DNA of 64,000 bases from Hydractinia symbiolongicarpus (GCF_029227915.1 NC_079875.1:23117001-23181000), one strand, 5' to 3'. Positions 1-11,897 are shown, numbered from the stretch's first letter. Translations and numbers: made by a program. The notes: generated by a model from the letters alone, not told the origin.

Positions 1-782
1 TTATTGTTTTGTTTCTGACATCCCGTTAAACTTTTGTCAGCCTACATGTAATATGCCAGGTTTTTTTACAGGGTTTTTTACATTCGATTGGAAATTTACG
101 TTGGTTTATGACTTTGGGTTACTAAAAATTATGAGAGGATGGTATGATTAAGTCAGTTTATATTGTTTGTGTTGCAAAATGCTGTTTTTTAAAATTTTGT
201 GTAAATTTTTGTGGAAATAAACCACATGCAATATATACTGAAAGTACAAATTTTTGTAGAATCGGACTTCACTGTAAGCTGTTGTATAAGCTGATGTCTC
301 TATATTTCGTAATATTATTGGGGAGAACTAACTGTATGTGATGTCATATTTGGTGGAAGAAAATTCCAGGTTTCACGGTTTTGTTTTTCTTGAGAATTTT
401 ACAAAATTTTGTAGGGATATATAAATGTTTGCTGATGATAAAAAAATACTTAATGTTTTTTATATTTTGTAATCTAACGGGCGAGGACTGTATACACTGA
501 AATTTTGATGTGTTTTATAACCTTTTTGTGGAAGATTAATGGGTATTGGCAATATACGATATGCTGAATGAAATTATTTTTGTTGATTTAGATGTGTTTC
601 TCAAAAACCAATCTGTTTTACATTTTGTGTAAACTTGAACCGTATACAATGTTTCCAAAACAATGAGCTTTTTTTATTCAAGTTTATTCTTTGCTTATTG
701 ATTTTTTAACATTTAGGTTCAAAATTGTTGGTAAAGGGCAGTACGAATCATCATACTAAAAAAGAAAAAAAATTTGTCTTCA
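1..782. other. AT-rich non-coding DNA with weak repeats
   Basis: I see no convincing gene. Short phrases recur in degenerate form, such as GAGAGGATGGTATG (near 131 and again near 1587) and ATTTTGTGTAAA (near 195, 613 and 1559). This suggests an old degenerate repeat that was later split by the MITE that follows. Confidence 0.4.
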
Positions 783-1544
783 TAACCCTATTCGGTCCAG
801 AGTTTTTCGAACATACTATGACCGGGGGGGGGCGGATTCCGCCCCTCCCCCCTCAATAACTTTTCATAGGATTGTTCAAATGGAATCAAACTTGGCACAC
901 TTATAGTACGTCATAAAAGGAACAAAATGGCGGCAATAAATTTTTGCTTGCGTCCGCACATTTTCTGTGACGTCATCAGAAGCTTGAAAATTGTTAAAAA
1001 TGCCACTATCTGCTTAAAAATTAATTACTTTTGTTCTAGAGCGAATTTTTACATTCTGTTTGCAGTTTCTGAAAGCTAAATAAAAGTCATTTAACATATC
1101 TTCCGGTTTTTACATGGATCGGATAAAAAATTGCCAAAAAATGCCCGAAAATCCGCTTTTTTCCAATTTTTGGGTAAAATCCGACAAAATCGGGAAATCG
1201 GTTTAGTCACGTGTGCAAATTATTCAAAATGATTCTTCTTGATGAAACAAAGTTATGTTGCAAGTTTCAAGTTCTAAGGATAATCTTAACTGGAGTTATT
1301 ATATTTTCCCCATTATAAGGATTTCATAGAGATTTTTAGGGGTAGTTTCGAGTAATGGCCAATATCAAAACCTCTGAAAGGTATGGGACCTAAAAATTTA
1401 GCATGCAGGTGTCTAATAGATAAATATTGAAACTCAGTAAGTATCATAGCCATATAACAAAGCAATCAGGAGTTATTAAAAAAAAACCGTCAGGGGGGGG
1501 GGGGTGGCGGAATCCGCCCCCCCCCCCCGGACCGAATAGGGTTA
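783..1544. mobile_element. MITE with G-rich palindromic ends
   Basis: The segment begins TAACCCTATTCGGTCC and ends with its reverse complement GGACCGAATAGGGTTA. Just inside each end is a run of G, then GGCGGATTCCGCC or a close variant, then a run of C, so each end can fold into a very GC-rich hairpin in otherwise AT-rich DNA. There is no transposase, so it is non-autonomous. A second copy of the interior lies in reverse orientation at about 58,398-58,862. A TA target duplication is possible but not certain. Confidence 0.75.
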
Positions 1545-2134
1545 ACTGGTTGATCTTTACATTTTGTGTAAATTTTTTGTGGGAGAGGATGGTATGCAAC
1601 TGAAATGACTGATTTTTGTAGATTTAAATTTGATGTTTTCCAAACTATGGCTTTTTCATATTTTTTATAAGCTTTTAAGGGAAAGACAATATTTAAAATG
1701 TGTAACTCTTGCATGCCAACTTTTTGATATTTCAGAATAAAATACTGAGGGTTTTCAACATAATCACTTATAACATATACATATTTGAGATGCGTTATTT
1801 CTAATATTGTTATTATCCGTGTTGTGACTGTCGGTGTTGTAACTGTCGGTGTTCTTAATGTCGGTTTTGTGAGTATTGCTGTTTTCATATTTGTTCGTTT
1901 TTGCTGACGTCAGCAAAATTTTTAAACCCTTATATATCCTTAGGTGTTTGTCCAAAACAAATAATCCTATACATTATTTTAATCAGCTAATCCAGCTCTT
2001 CACAATAGTGGCAACAAGTAAACAAATTTCCAAGAAAAAATATTTTGTCTCTTGACAGATCCTTGCTGACGTCATCAAATTTAAAATAATGGTTCTTTTT
2101 TACAGTTGTCTTGTCTAAGTGGATAAAGATATTA
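1545..2134. other. AT-rich non-coding DNA
   Basis: No supported gene. It continues the weak repeats seen before the MITE and contains two CRE-type motifs (TGACGTCA near 1904 and 2069). An open frame on the minus strand across the MITE edge is low complexity and reads through the poly-C/G hairpin, so it is not a gene. Confidence 0.4.
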
Positions 2135-2290
2135 TGTCGATAAAGACCGTGGAAAAATCCACTGAAGCAGGATAAATATGAAAAATCACCCCCCCCCCCC
2201 CAAAAAAAAAAAAATTTTTTTTTAAAAAAAATTGTATACCTGCTGCCTTCATTGTATAGATCTTGAAACGCTGATTAAGAAAATGAATGC
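2135..2290 (+). mobile_element. Truncated long HINE-like unit
   Basis: It begins with the head shared by the long units elsewhere in the window (CGATAAAGACCGTGGAAAAA, then TCCACTGAAGCAGG). It then jumps through a C-run and A/T-run to their internal block (TTGTATACCTGCTGCCTTCA, TAGATCTTGAAACGCTGAT). It is internally deleted and abuts the polymerase remnant at 2291, so it marks where element 1 lost its left end. Confidence 0.65.
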
Positions 2291-4939
2291 GAAGGGGTCA
2301 AGGCAACAATCGTTTGGAAAAGGGAGAAGGTGAAACGTATACCTAGCAAGTCGGAGAAGGTATTTTATGGTGAAGGTTATAGCTACGCTGCATCTCAATG
2401 GATTGAACACATGTCGAAGGAAACTGGGAGACATATCCATCATGCTTTATGTGGTCATGTTGTTGAATGTGTTATCCGTGATGACAAAGGCAAGGAGTGG
2501 AAAGTCGACGGCTATGAGCCTATCACGAAGACCGTTTACGAGTACTACGGGTGCTACTGGCACGGATACTCGTGTGCCCATCAGGACGGGGCCGCAGGCG
2601 ATCAGTCAGAACCTAATACATACCGGAATGAGCAAACGATGAAAAAGGAGTCGATGATAGAATAACAGGATACAACCTCATCACAGTGTGGGAATGTGAG
2701 AATCCTCCGAAACGTCACCGATATTTTAACAAAAATTTCATCGGGTACCCTCATTATATTGTGTTTGATTTCGAAGCCCTCTTACCACCTTTAAATTGCC
2801 AGCAAACCTCTGATTTAACATACCTTTCGAGGCATATCCCGGTAAGCGTTGGTGTTCACGATAGTTTTAATGACAGCCCAACGTTCTTAGAAAATGAAGA
2901 CCCAACAATTTTATTGAAACTCCTTGTAGAAGATCTTGAAAGGAGGCACGGTCTTATCGTCGCTAAAGTTAAAAATATGTACCGAAAACCTGACATTTTC
3001 GACATGCTTTCCAAAAAGAGCCAGGATGCGTGGACTGCATTGGTAAACCAGGTAGCTGTGATTGGTTTCAACAGTGGTAAGTATGATTTAAGTATGATCA
3101 AGCGGTATCTTGTTGAGGAAATTGCGCAAGATGAAAGTGAGAAAATCAAGGTCACAAAGAAGGACAACGAATGCAAGCTAGAGAAGCTCGTGTTCCCGTA
3201 TGCATGGTTAACGAGTTATGATAAGTTGAGCGTTGTCGGGCTGTCGCGCACGAGGACTTTTATAGCCGACTAAGCGGTAAAAAAACACTATCCGTTGAAG
3301 AATATGAAGCCTTCTGCGCAGAATTTTATAATCGAGGTTATATCACAATGATGGATTGGTTACGCGAATATAACACAGTTGACGTTCAAACCTTTCATCG
3401 AAGCAGTTGATAAGACAAGACGTCAATATTACGGAGATGATATCGATATTTTGAAAGATGCAGTGGTTATCCTTGGTGTATCAATAAGATATGTGTTGAA
3501 TTAAGACCCTAAAATTAAACCAAAAGATTGAACTCTATGCACCAGGCCAACCATGCAAGCACAAATGTAAGGAAAACTGCTACAGCAAGACTTGTAAGAA
3601 TTGTAAGGAGGTGCAGAAAACATATGAAAAATGTACAAAGAATAAGGCTAACGAACTGTTACAAACGGGTATGGTAGCAGGCCCAGCGATCGTATTTTGT
3701 AGGTACCACGAGCGTGGTATTACAGGTATTAGATCACATGTATACAAGGACGCCAAACAGTGCCAAACAGTGCCAAACAATCCTAGGGCTAGACGCGAAC
3801 ATGCTGTATCCTAGCACACTGATGTATAACTTCCCCTGCGGTAAGGAAAAATTGCTCAAGATTGCAGAGTCTAAATCACAACAGGCTCCTTCTTTGGGTT
3901 TGCCCAAGTTGATATTGAGGTGCATGAGAGTCTGCGTGAAAAATTTAGTGAAATGTCTCCACTTTTTGTGGTGAAAGAAATACCCGATGAAGTCATTCCG
4001 CAACACATGCACAATTATTAAAAATCTACGGGTCGTAAACGTATTCCTGGTACACATAAGTTGTTGGGTGTGATAAAAGCTGAAAAGATCCTGCTCTATA
4101 CACCTCTGTTAAAATGGTACCTAGATCATGGTTTACAAGTGACAGCGATCCACTAATTTTTAAGATATAAGCGCGGAAAACCTTTCGCATTGTTCCCCGA
4201 AGAAATCGCGGCTGCTCGTATGGAAGCTGATAAAAATCCAGACGAGCGTAGTACTGGAGATACGAAGGGGAATTCATTATATGGGAAGATGATTGAGGGT
4301 TTAGCAAGGCATGGGGATACAAAGTTTACCAGAGACGAAGGGAAGGTCGATCAAGCGATGAGATCTTCCTATTTCAAAGACTTGGAGCCGATAGGTGGTG
4401 CGTACGAGATCAGAGAAGGCAAACGCAAGTGCAGCATTGATAGAGCCTACCAATGTGGTATTGCAGTGTACCAACTAGCCAAACTTCGCATGTTGGAACT
4501 TAACTACGATTTTTTAGATAAGTACGTGGATCGTCAAAATTTTGAATATATTTACATGGATACAGATAGCGCGTATTTAGCTATCTCTGGTGAAAATCTT
4601 CGTGATGTTGTCCGCGTGAGCTGCTCGAGGAGTACGACAAGGATGTGCAAAACTGGTTGGTGACGGACGATTACTCCAATAGGACAGGAGGTCTGTTTAA
4701 GCCTAAATTTATAGGTTTTAGAATGATCGCATTGAAAGCCAAGTGACTTGAATCCCATGACTTGGTCTAGGTCCATGAGCACGTTGAAGGGGAGGTTAGA
4801 AACTGCGAAAAACATACGTTTCCGGGTGCACAACCAGGAGTTGATAACTTATGAGCAAAGTAAGCTAGGGCTCGCAGCGTTATACGACAAACGTCGCGTC
4901 CTAGATGACGGCATACACACAGTGCTTTTAGCTTTCTAG
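2291..4939 (+). pseudogene. polB: Polinton DNA polymerase B (element 1), broken
   Basis: This is the remains of the family B polymerase that would replicate the element. Motifs in order: exonuclease I FDFEALL (about 2766), exonuclease II GFNSGKYDLSMI (about 3064), polymerase A GLDANMLYPS (about 3795), polymerase B KGNSLYGKMI (about 4267) and polymerase C YMDTDSAYLA (about 4554). The C-terminal block around 4811-4939 (TYEQSKLGL, DDGIHT) matches the family end and stops at TAG. The gene is cut into at least six frame pieces and its N-terminus is replaced by repeat DNA. The core motifs differ from those of the polymerase in element 2, so the two elements come from different lineages. Confidence 0.85.
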
Positions 4940-4952
4940 CGCGGTTGATCAT

Positions 4953-4979
4953 ACAAATTTCCAATAAATGGAATTTTGT
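4953..4979 (+). terminator. Gene-end hairpin after polymerase
   Basis: ACAAATTTCCA, loop ATAAA, TGGAATTTTGT: 10 of 11 pairs. It starts 14 nt after the polymerase stop. The next gene's ATG (4968) lies at the loop/3'-arm edge. A role in mRNA 3'-end formation is inferred from the recurrence of such hairpins in both Polintons. Confidence 0.45.
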
Positions 4980-5567
4980 TTATATATTGCAATAATTCTA
5001 CCGTATATGATAGTACTACTAATATTTCTAAAATTTCAACGTTTAATAAACAGAATTACCGAGCTTGCAAATATATTTGATGAAGTAGATACCCCCGCAG
5101 AAGCGACGACTAATAAGGAAAAACCAATCGACAAACGTCAAGTTTTGAAAGATGCTATACGTAAAGGTAAAGGGCATCTATTACCAAAAAAATGTACGGA
5201 AGGCTTCGTGGACAAGGCGCCAAACGATATGATCGAAAAGGTATATGCTGAATATATTCAACGTGAAATTTATGAGAAATGAGAAAAAACGGCCAAGACA
5301 CTGTCTTCACATGCAATTAGCAAATACGCCAATGTTGTAGGGAACGTTGTACAGCTTGATAGTGCTGAAAATTTAAAGCACGATATTGAGGAGGACTCCA
5401 TTATTAAGGATTCGATGGCCGATTTAGGGATCCTCGTGTACCCTGCATTCGGTAAATTTCTAACGCCACTATTGGTTGTTGAGCATACCGTGAATCATGT
5501 GGAAGTTTTGTCAAAACAAAACAAAAATGAACAAAATCAAGAAGATAATATGTATAATAGGGAATAA
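4968..5567 (+). pseudogene. Polinton membrane-anchored protein, one nonsense codon
   Basis: A 200-codon frame starts with a strongly hydrophobic N-terminal segment (about residues 4-22, a likely signal anchor). A charged, helical region follows (PIDKRQVLKDAIRKGKGHLL), then a C-terminal region with DLGILVYPAFGKFL, which looks weakly membrane-seeking. TGA at 5280-5282 interrupts the frame where the element 2 homologue (45,742-46,240, minus) has a glycine codon. The family recurs in Polintons next to the polymerase and its function is unknown. I infer a virion or membrane role only from the hydrophobic segments. Confidence 0.7.
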
Positions 5568-5583
5568 TATGCCAAAATTCCAA

Positions 5584-5610
5584 TTTTGTAGGAGTCAACT
5601 TCCTATAAAA
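5584..5610 (+). terminator. Gene-end hairpin
   Basis: TTTTGTAGGA, loop GTCAACT, TCCTATAAAA: ten pairs including one G-T, beginning 17 nt after the preceding stop and ending 15 nt before the next ATG. Confidence 0.5.
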
Positions 5611-5625
5611 TAATGCTAATAATGA

Positions 5626-6010
5626 ATGAGCAACAGTACAAAACAGGATAAAGAACAGCATATAATTACAAAACCAGTAAAGAATCCAGGGAGAGTAGGG
5701 CAAGGTCACAAACTAGCCGCGTTAATGAAGAAAAGGAAAGAAGAACTGAGGAACAATTCCGGTGACAGTTCAATATCAAGTACTGTACCAAGTACATCAA
5801 GTTCTACCACAGCTACAACGGGGCACGGCAGTAACAGTACTTGTTATAATAGTAGGAGTTGGCGTTTGGTACAAATTTTTTAAAAATCAGCAGCAGAATC
5901 AGCAGCTGCCTGACAATAAATTATCAGAGCAGCCGCCTCCTGTTGAAATCGTAGACCGCACTTGCAAAAAAGTTCAAAATCAAAAAATTGACATTTTTAA
6001 AATGCATTAA
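5626..6010 (+). pseudogene. Polinton single-TM protein, frameshifted
   Basis: The N-terminal half (from ATG 5626) is basic, with the block NPGRVGQGHKLAALMKKRKEE followed by a Ser/Thr-rich linker. The membrane segment (VTVLVIIVGVGVWYKFF) and the C-terminal tail ending IDIFKMH are in another frame, so one indel near 5800 breaks the gene. The element 2 homologue (45,273-45,623, minus) is intact, with the same layout and the same style of ending (IDFFKMQ). Small proteins of this layout are common in Polintons. Function is unknown; a virion membrane or capsid-associated role is a guess. Confidence 0.7.
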
Positions 6011-6855
6011 ACCTTATAATAAATGAGTTCAAACATTACTCGCCAAGGAAAAGAGATAATCGGCATGTTATACGATTGATTGAATGATTTAATTTATTTA
6101 CCGTCGGTTATTATATACAATAGTTCTTTAAAAAATTAAGTTTTTGCAAAAAACTAATCAAAACCGATTACAATTTAGATGAAAATTATAATAAATAATG
6201 AATAAATAATAAATAAAAAGATAAACATTCCCCCTCTCCCATTTTCGTATTGATTACGCAAGTTGTCGAATCAATTGCAGACACTCTGTGCATGAACAAT
6301 GAGAGCCATTCCAGGTTTTAATAATTTGCTTAAATTTAACTAGATCTTCACAACTTTTTGTATGAAAAGGAAGTTTATTCCAAACTTTTGGGGCTAAACA
6401 TCGCAAACTGTTTAGACCAAAGGTGCTTGTTTTTACACTGATGGTTTTTAGGATGTTCATGTTTTGACTTCTTACTGGCCTATCAGTTTCCTCAAAAAGG
6501 AAAATATCTTTCATGAAAGAAGGGCTAATGTTTCTCAGAACTTTAAATATTTCTATACATAAATGTCTGTGCCTTAGTAATTCCATATAATGTTTATTTG
6601 GGAGGCAATCAACTAGTCTTGGGTCATCATGAATAAAACTTAAAGCCCTGTTGTGGAGTTTTTCAATTTTCAAAATAGATATCGAAGAAGAGAAATGACA
6701 AACTAAGGGACAATAATTAAAATTTGCATACACGAAGCTTTGTGCTAAAATAGATCTTGTTTGCAAAGACAGTACATTTTTAAATCTAAATAATGCATTC
6801 AGCTGGGGGCTGAGGCTTTTCGACAAAGATTACTAATATGCAAGTTGAAATTTAA

Positions 6856-8552
6856 AGATAATTAACTCCTATATATACGGAGGTGTGGCACTCGAGGCCC
6901 AAAATATGCTGATATCAGCAGCAAAAATCTGAAAATCATAAGGCAAAACCACATTTTTTTTAAAATTACCCAGGGCTAAGTGTAGTTTTGATAGCTTTGG
7001 CCAGCACTGAAGCGTGCGATAGCTCATGTCAAACTGCTAGGGTTTCAACATGGCTAGCTCCTCAAAAGCACCAAAGATTGTTAGGGGAAGCAAGTATAGA
7101 GTTTACCTTGGAACTGGAGAGAAGGCAAAGGAGTGCTACGAGAACTTAATACGTCTAAAAGAAGAGTTACAGTTTTTATACAACCAAGATTTCTTCACTT
7201 GGGTTCATGAAGTTTTGAGGGCACACCACAATAAAGATTCCAGAAACAGTATTATGTTACTAAACTCTTCAAAGAGAATCGTGCATACTCCATGCAGTAA
7301 GAAAATGATTGCAAACTGTGATCTAACTTTAATCAGATTTTCAGACTGCCTAGCTAGCTAAGTTTAGTTGGTATAAAAAGTAAAAAGAAACATCAGATAT
7401 CTTATAAAAATAGTTATTGACATGATGGCTTCTAGCTAGCTATAGAAAGTTACATAAAATTTTATTTTATTTATTTAGGTGAAGTTGTAGTACTAAATAA
7501 GAAAAAAAAGTCATCAAGTAGCTCGTCTAAAAATTCATCGACTTCTTTTACTTCACCTCTCTCATGCTTACTTTCGCCAACATATGATAGCAGCAGTAAC
7601 ACAAAGTCTTCAATAACTGGTCCTAATGATACACCACGTGTTGTTATTGTTAGCTCAAAAAAGGCTAAAACTGAAATGGAGATTGAATGTACTAAAAAAG
7701 ATTCAAATTTCCCATCGATGGAAATATTAAAGTATATACAGCAAATTTGTAAATTATATACAAGAGTAGCTGGCTGATTTGTTTCTGGAAAGCATGATAT
7801 ATATATAGCTATATGTGATTTCAAAGCTTTACTGTTTGCAGGTGCAAGTCTTTTGCCAATGTTTTCATACATATTTTATTTTTCACTAGGCCTTTAAACC
7901 AATCAACACCACATTTAGAACCAAAGCATTCTATCTGTTTTAAACCAATGCCACCAATTATGGCATTGATCTCACTTGACAAATCTTGATCAGCATAGTC
8001 AGTTACGGAGTTGTTTGACGACTTGGGATTTCTGTAACTATAAATTATACAATAAACTATAAATAATCATTTTTGTTTAGCTAAATATAAGCTACCAATA
8101 TGTTAGCCACTTGGCTATGTAACTAGTTTTATGTATGTCATAGCTAACTAAATTTATTTTTGGAATATATATAAACAAATTACCAATGGGTATACCATCC
8201 TCGTCATCATTATCTTGCATGTTTGGTATATCCCACATAATAGCAAGTTTTTTTTCAAATATATATATACAAATATATATATGTTCAAGAACAACGTCAA
8301 ACCACGTCAAAGTTGTCCCTTTTTTGAACCTTCCAGCGTTTCTAATTTATTAAGTACAAAATGTTATGTACCCAAGCGAAACAGGTGCTTTCTATATCAA
8401 TGCGACCTAAACATCCTGTACATAAAGTCTCAAAAAGTGGTATTATCGTTCGCTCTTTGCGTATTCCGTTATTACGCGAATAAATCGTATTTTGCTATTT
8501 CCAAGCCCCTAGACGAAGATTTGAGCTCGATACATATAGGAGTTAATTATCT
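6856..8552. mobile_element. TTAA-flanked 1.7-kb element with 22-bp TIRs
   Basis: Ends are AGATAATTAACTCCTATATA and its near-perfect inverse, 21 of 22 positions matching, directly flanked by TTAA on both sides (6852-6855 and 8553-8556). Removing it restores the continuity of the LINE reading frame. TTAA target duplications are typical of piggyBac-like elements, but the termini do not look like classical piggyBac ends and I recognise no transposase. It carries exon-like sequence, described separately. Confidence 0.7.
7050..7776 (+). other. Exon-like coding segments inside the TTAA element
   Basis: An ATG at 7050 in good context (AACATGGCT) opens a 103-codon frame with the basic start SSSKAPKIVRGSKYRVYLG and a helical stretch. 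A second open stretch, about 7480-7776, follows a polypyrimidine-AG acceptor-like sequence (TTTATTTATTTAG) and is Ser/Lys-rich (KKKKSSSSSSKNSS). On the opposite strand 8034-7830 also has an acceptor-like edge followed by an open frame. I do not recognise the products. Either the element has its own spliced gene or it captured host exons. Confidence 0.4.
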
Positions 8553-10993
8553 TTAATTTATCATCAATTGTTACTCCTAAAAGTTTTACGGACCTTTCTG
8601 ATTGTATGACTTTATCGCCAATGTTTATTTCAAGCTTCGAGTTATCAGTTTTGGCTCTTGATAAAAGGATCGAATGAAATTTGTTTGGATTTGCTATCAT
8701 TTTGTTATTATTTAACCAAGAGGGCTATTTCGGATTCCCTTTCTAAAGTCTTAATGAGATTTTTAATGTTTGAATAAGCTGATATCGTATTGTCGTCTTC
8801 GTAATTATGTAGGTCACTATTTACGATAAAAAATAATAAATCATTCATAAATATATTAAAAATAATTCCACACCTGACAAGATTAATTCAAATATACTAT
8901 ACTCCGCATTTACTCGTGTGGATTGTTCTCTGTTTGCAAGATACGATAGAATATACTCAAGTGATTTTACATCAAAACCGTAAGCATGAAGTTTGGCTAT
9001 AAGTAGATCGTGGGGGACACAGTCAAAAGCTTTTGATAAGTCTATTAATATTAAAACGACCACATAATTCAGATCCAGTTTTTTTTCCAATCCTCTAATA
9101 GGCGTATCAATACGTGATTGGTGCTCTAATTTTTCCTGCAAATAGATGAGTACACAGAAAGTTTTTTTCCATGAAAGACATTATTTGCTCTTTGATTATT
9201 ATTTCATAAAACTTAGAGAAATAATTTAATACACTAATAGGTCTAAAATTATTGGAACTGTACTTTTCCTTGCTTCCCTTGTCAATTGGTGTAACAACCG
9301 CACGCTTAGCTTTAGTTGGGAAAAAACTGGCACGGATGCGACTATTTAAGGCATTTTTGAGGGGCAATATTAAGTGCTCACTAGCTAGTTTTGCAAGTTT
9401 CGGCGGTATCTTATCTTCGCCAGCAGACGCTTTAGTGTTTATTTCTTTAAATACTTTTTTGATATCTTCATCACTTATTTCTTTAAATTGAAAATTTTCA
9501 GACACATTTTCAGTATTTTCTTTTATCTTTAGGATACTTGGATGATTTTTATAGGTTTTTAAAATTTTCTCAATTAACTTTTCCTTATCTGTAAATGATT
9601 TTAAATCAATAGAGGTAGGTTTAATAACACTGCTATTTTCAACAATATTTATGAAGTGGCTATTCAATGTTGTTGCCACTTCATTTTCATCTGTAATCAA
9701 ATTATCGTTTTGGATTACTTAAGCAATTTTCTTGGTTACAAAAGTTTTTATAACTTTCCGAAAATTGTTATTTTCGACTGCTCCGGCCTGGGTTATTTTT
9801 TAAAAATATTCCTTAACAGCTTTATTTCGTAACTTTACGCATTTTTCCTTTGTCTTTTATAATTGGCATTGTTTTCCTCAGTTTTGTCATTGGTATATTT
9901 ATTTTTAAACCTTGACCTAGAGTATATAGCCTTTCTTAATTCTTTATTCATGAAGGGAGCATCGTTTCCTGTTTTCTGCTTCCAAGGAGCATGTTTATCT
10001 ACAATATTTCTAAGATTTTCATAGTTCAAATCAGGATCGGCAGTGCCACAACAAAAGTCAGCAGCTTTTACATCAGCCAAAAACGTCTTTTCATCGAAAT
10101 TTTTATAGTTTTTATTAGAATATTTTCTTTGGCTGTAAACGGGCTAGATGCATTTTTAAAAATGTAGTTATCATTAGATGATGGTCACTTAGCCTGTTTT
10201 AAACGCTGGCCTATTTTGAAAAGACCTATATCTGTTTGTCAATAAGACATCAATTGAAGAGCCTTTTGTTCCTGCAAAGCATGTTTAATTTTTAATCAGG
10301 TTTTTGAGATTGAAAATATCATTTGCATCTGCCCATAGCCACTACACTTGGATTATAAAAGTGGATATTAATATCACCCAGAACAATAATATTGTCACAT
10401 TTAGAAAGAACATTGTTTAGAATTTTTTCCAATTCATAGAAAAATTGTGTTAAGTTCAAATATGAAGGTGGCCGATAAATACTAATTATAATCCATTTTT
10501 TATTTCTAATAGTAATTTCAGAACAGATAATTTCATTCTCTACAATTCCAATATTGTGTAACTGTTTACAAATGACACCTTTCCCAACATACTCAATTAA
10601 ACCTCCTCCATGTATGTTTCTGTCCTTTCGGGTTCTAATTTTATATCCGTCAATATTAAATTGAGCATTTGGAAAAGATTCATCCAGTTTAATTTCTGCA
10701 AGTACGAAATAGTCAGGAGAAATTTTAGACATGATCTCTTTGACGTCGACAATTTTATTTCTCAGACTGTTTTTATTTAAGTAGCCTAAAAGAGGATTAT
10801 CGGGATTAGCAACTCTAAGTTTACAGATACTATCGAGCGGGCTATCAGGTTCGGAATTTGAACCACGTGTTTGATTAAGATCATTAATTTCATTTTGTAA
10901 TAAAAAAGGGCTATTTTGTGTTTCTCTTGAATCTGAAAAAACTTGTGCCTCTTCACACACTTGTGGTGTCTGAGTACAAGGACCCATACCCAA

Positions 10994-11685
10994 GACTGGA
11001 AGTACATGTTGTGGTATAAAAAATGATTAAGATAATATAAATAATTTTTCGCTAACACAGTCTTACCATCGTCTGTAAGGTGGATTCCATCTTTCCATAA
11101 AGAAGAGCTTTTTATGTTGTCATTATCAATAAAAGTAACATCTAAAGCCTCGCATCTTTTCTTTAACAATCGGTTAATTTCATCAATTCGACTTTCGTCA
11201 ACTCGTGAACACGTTATCAAGCTGGATATAAAAACTTTTTCCACACCAGAGTTCATTTTTCTGTACATTTTTCTGCAATTTCAATTAATCCGTTCACTAT
11301 TTCGACATTAGATGCTGCACTTAGATTTTTCGACAGCAAATTATTGATACCGCCATGAATGATAACAATGTCTGGTTGATCCTTTTCTAGTGTTGGGGGT
11401 TGAATAATAGTTTAAATGTTGTATGCTGGCACCCAGAAAACACTTCATTCGCGCATAGCCTTTATTGAGTACACGGTTGAATCCTTTCAATCTTATTCCC
11501 TTCGGAATACTATCGGATATTATTCTGACGACTTTACTCTTTTTATCTTTAAATTCTTTCTGATTATCGTTCCGATTTTGGTTACTAAAGAAATCTTCCC
11601 GCTCCGGGTAAGGATTGATGACAGGATTCGGACATCGACTATTTTTGTTTCGAAATTGATTTTTGTTAGTGTTATTAATTCTACA
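10994..11685 (-). pseudogene. LINE ORF1 with SGNH esterase domain, broken
   Basis: Read on the minus strand, the remnant has a linker rich in Asn, Lys and Arg, then a domain with block I RIISDSIPKGI (GDS-like serine), a middle HGG-type block near 11,345, and the terminal DGIHLTDDGK that carries the catalytic Asp-x-x-His. This is the esterase domain found in ORF1 of CR1/L2-type LINEs, thought to help the RNP contact membranes or lipids. At least one frameshift near 11,350 separates the halves, and the 5' end is missing at the LINE truncation point. Confidence 0.7.
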
Positions 11686-11897
11686 ATACGAGACAGTAGT
11701 GAATCTCGGTTTTACATTTGGATATGCCCTTGCAGGTAAGAAATTTCTAGGAATTACACGACGCTCTGCCAAGATGGATACTAACGATGTGATGAAAATG
11801 ACAGCATACTTTGCAAGTCGAGGAATGGCAGTCAAAAAAGGCTGGATCCCATCATCGATCGTCCCCAAAAAATAAATAATAATATTATGTCCAAAAC

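Larger units (their letters stand above)
6254..10993 (-). pseudogene. LINE ORF2: AP endonuclease and reverse transcriptase, broken
   Basis: Order on the minus strand: endonuclease (about 10,820-10,319, with LGYLNKNSLRNK, the SIYRPPS block and VLGDINIHF), a linker (10,080-9835), RT palm (9700-9107, with DKIPPKLAKL and NFRPISVLNYFSKFYE), RT motif [15 protein letters not shown] (about 9040), and thumb/C-terminal region (8700-8559, then 6826-6254 ending CTECLQLIRQLA). The catalytic box reads YEDD rather than FADD or YADD, so it is probably non-functional. Several frameshifts are present and a foreign element separates the last two parts. Confidence 0.8.
6076..11685 (-). mobile_element. CR1/L2-type LINE inserted in element 1
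   Basis: A non-LTR retrotransposon lies on the minus strand between two copies of ATACGA (target duplication). It has an ORF1 with an SGNH/GDSL-type esterase domain, then an ORF2 with AP-type endonuclease and reverse transcriptase. The 3' end (low coordinates) is AT-rich with ATTT-type simple repeats. The 5' end is truncated inside ORF1 at 11,685. It is interrupted by the 6856-8552 element. Frameshifts and an altered RT box show it is dead. Confidence 0.85.
6024..11875 (+). pseudogene. Small Polinton membrane protein split by a LINE
   Basis: The first 16-18 codons (from ATG 6024) end at ATACGA (6070-6075). The rest resumes after the same ATACGA at 11,686-11,691 and runs to TAA at 11,875. Read across the duplication the frame continues, and the downstream part (AGKKFLGITRRSAKMD) matches the intact element 2 gene at 45,006-45,266 (GGKKALGVSRPGAKMD). 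The protein would be about 80 residues with a hydrophobic middle and a basic GKK-x-LG-x-x-R segment. Function unknown. The LINE insertion clearly inactivates it. Confidence 0.75.

Noticed and set aside
1490-1888. 132-codon minus-strand frame
   Set aside because: It reads through the MITE's poly-C/G palindrome and simple GTTGT-type repeats, giving low-complexity protein with no gene context.
6856-8552. Calling the TTAA-flanked element a classical piggyBac
   Set aside because: Termini lack the CCC-type start and no DDD transposase frame is visible; only the TTAA flanks agree.
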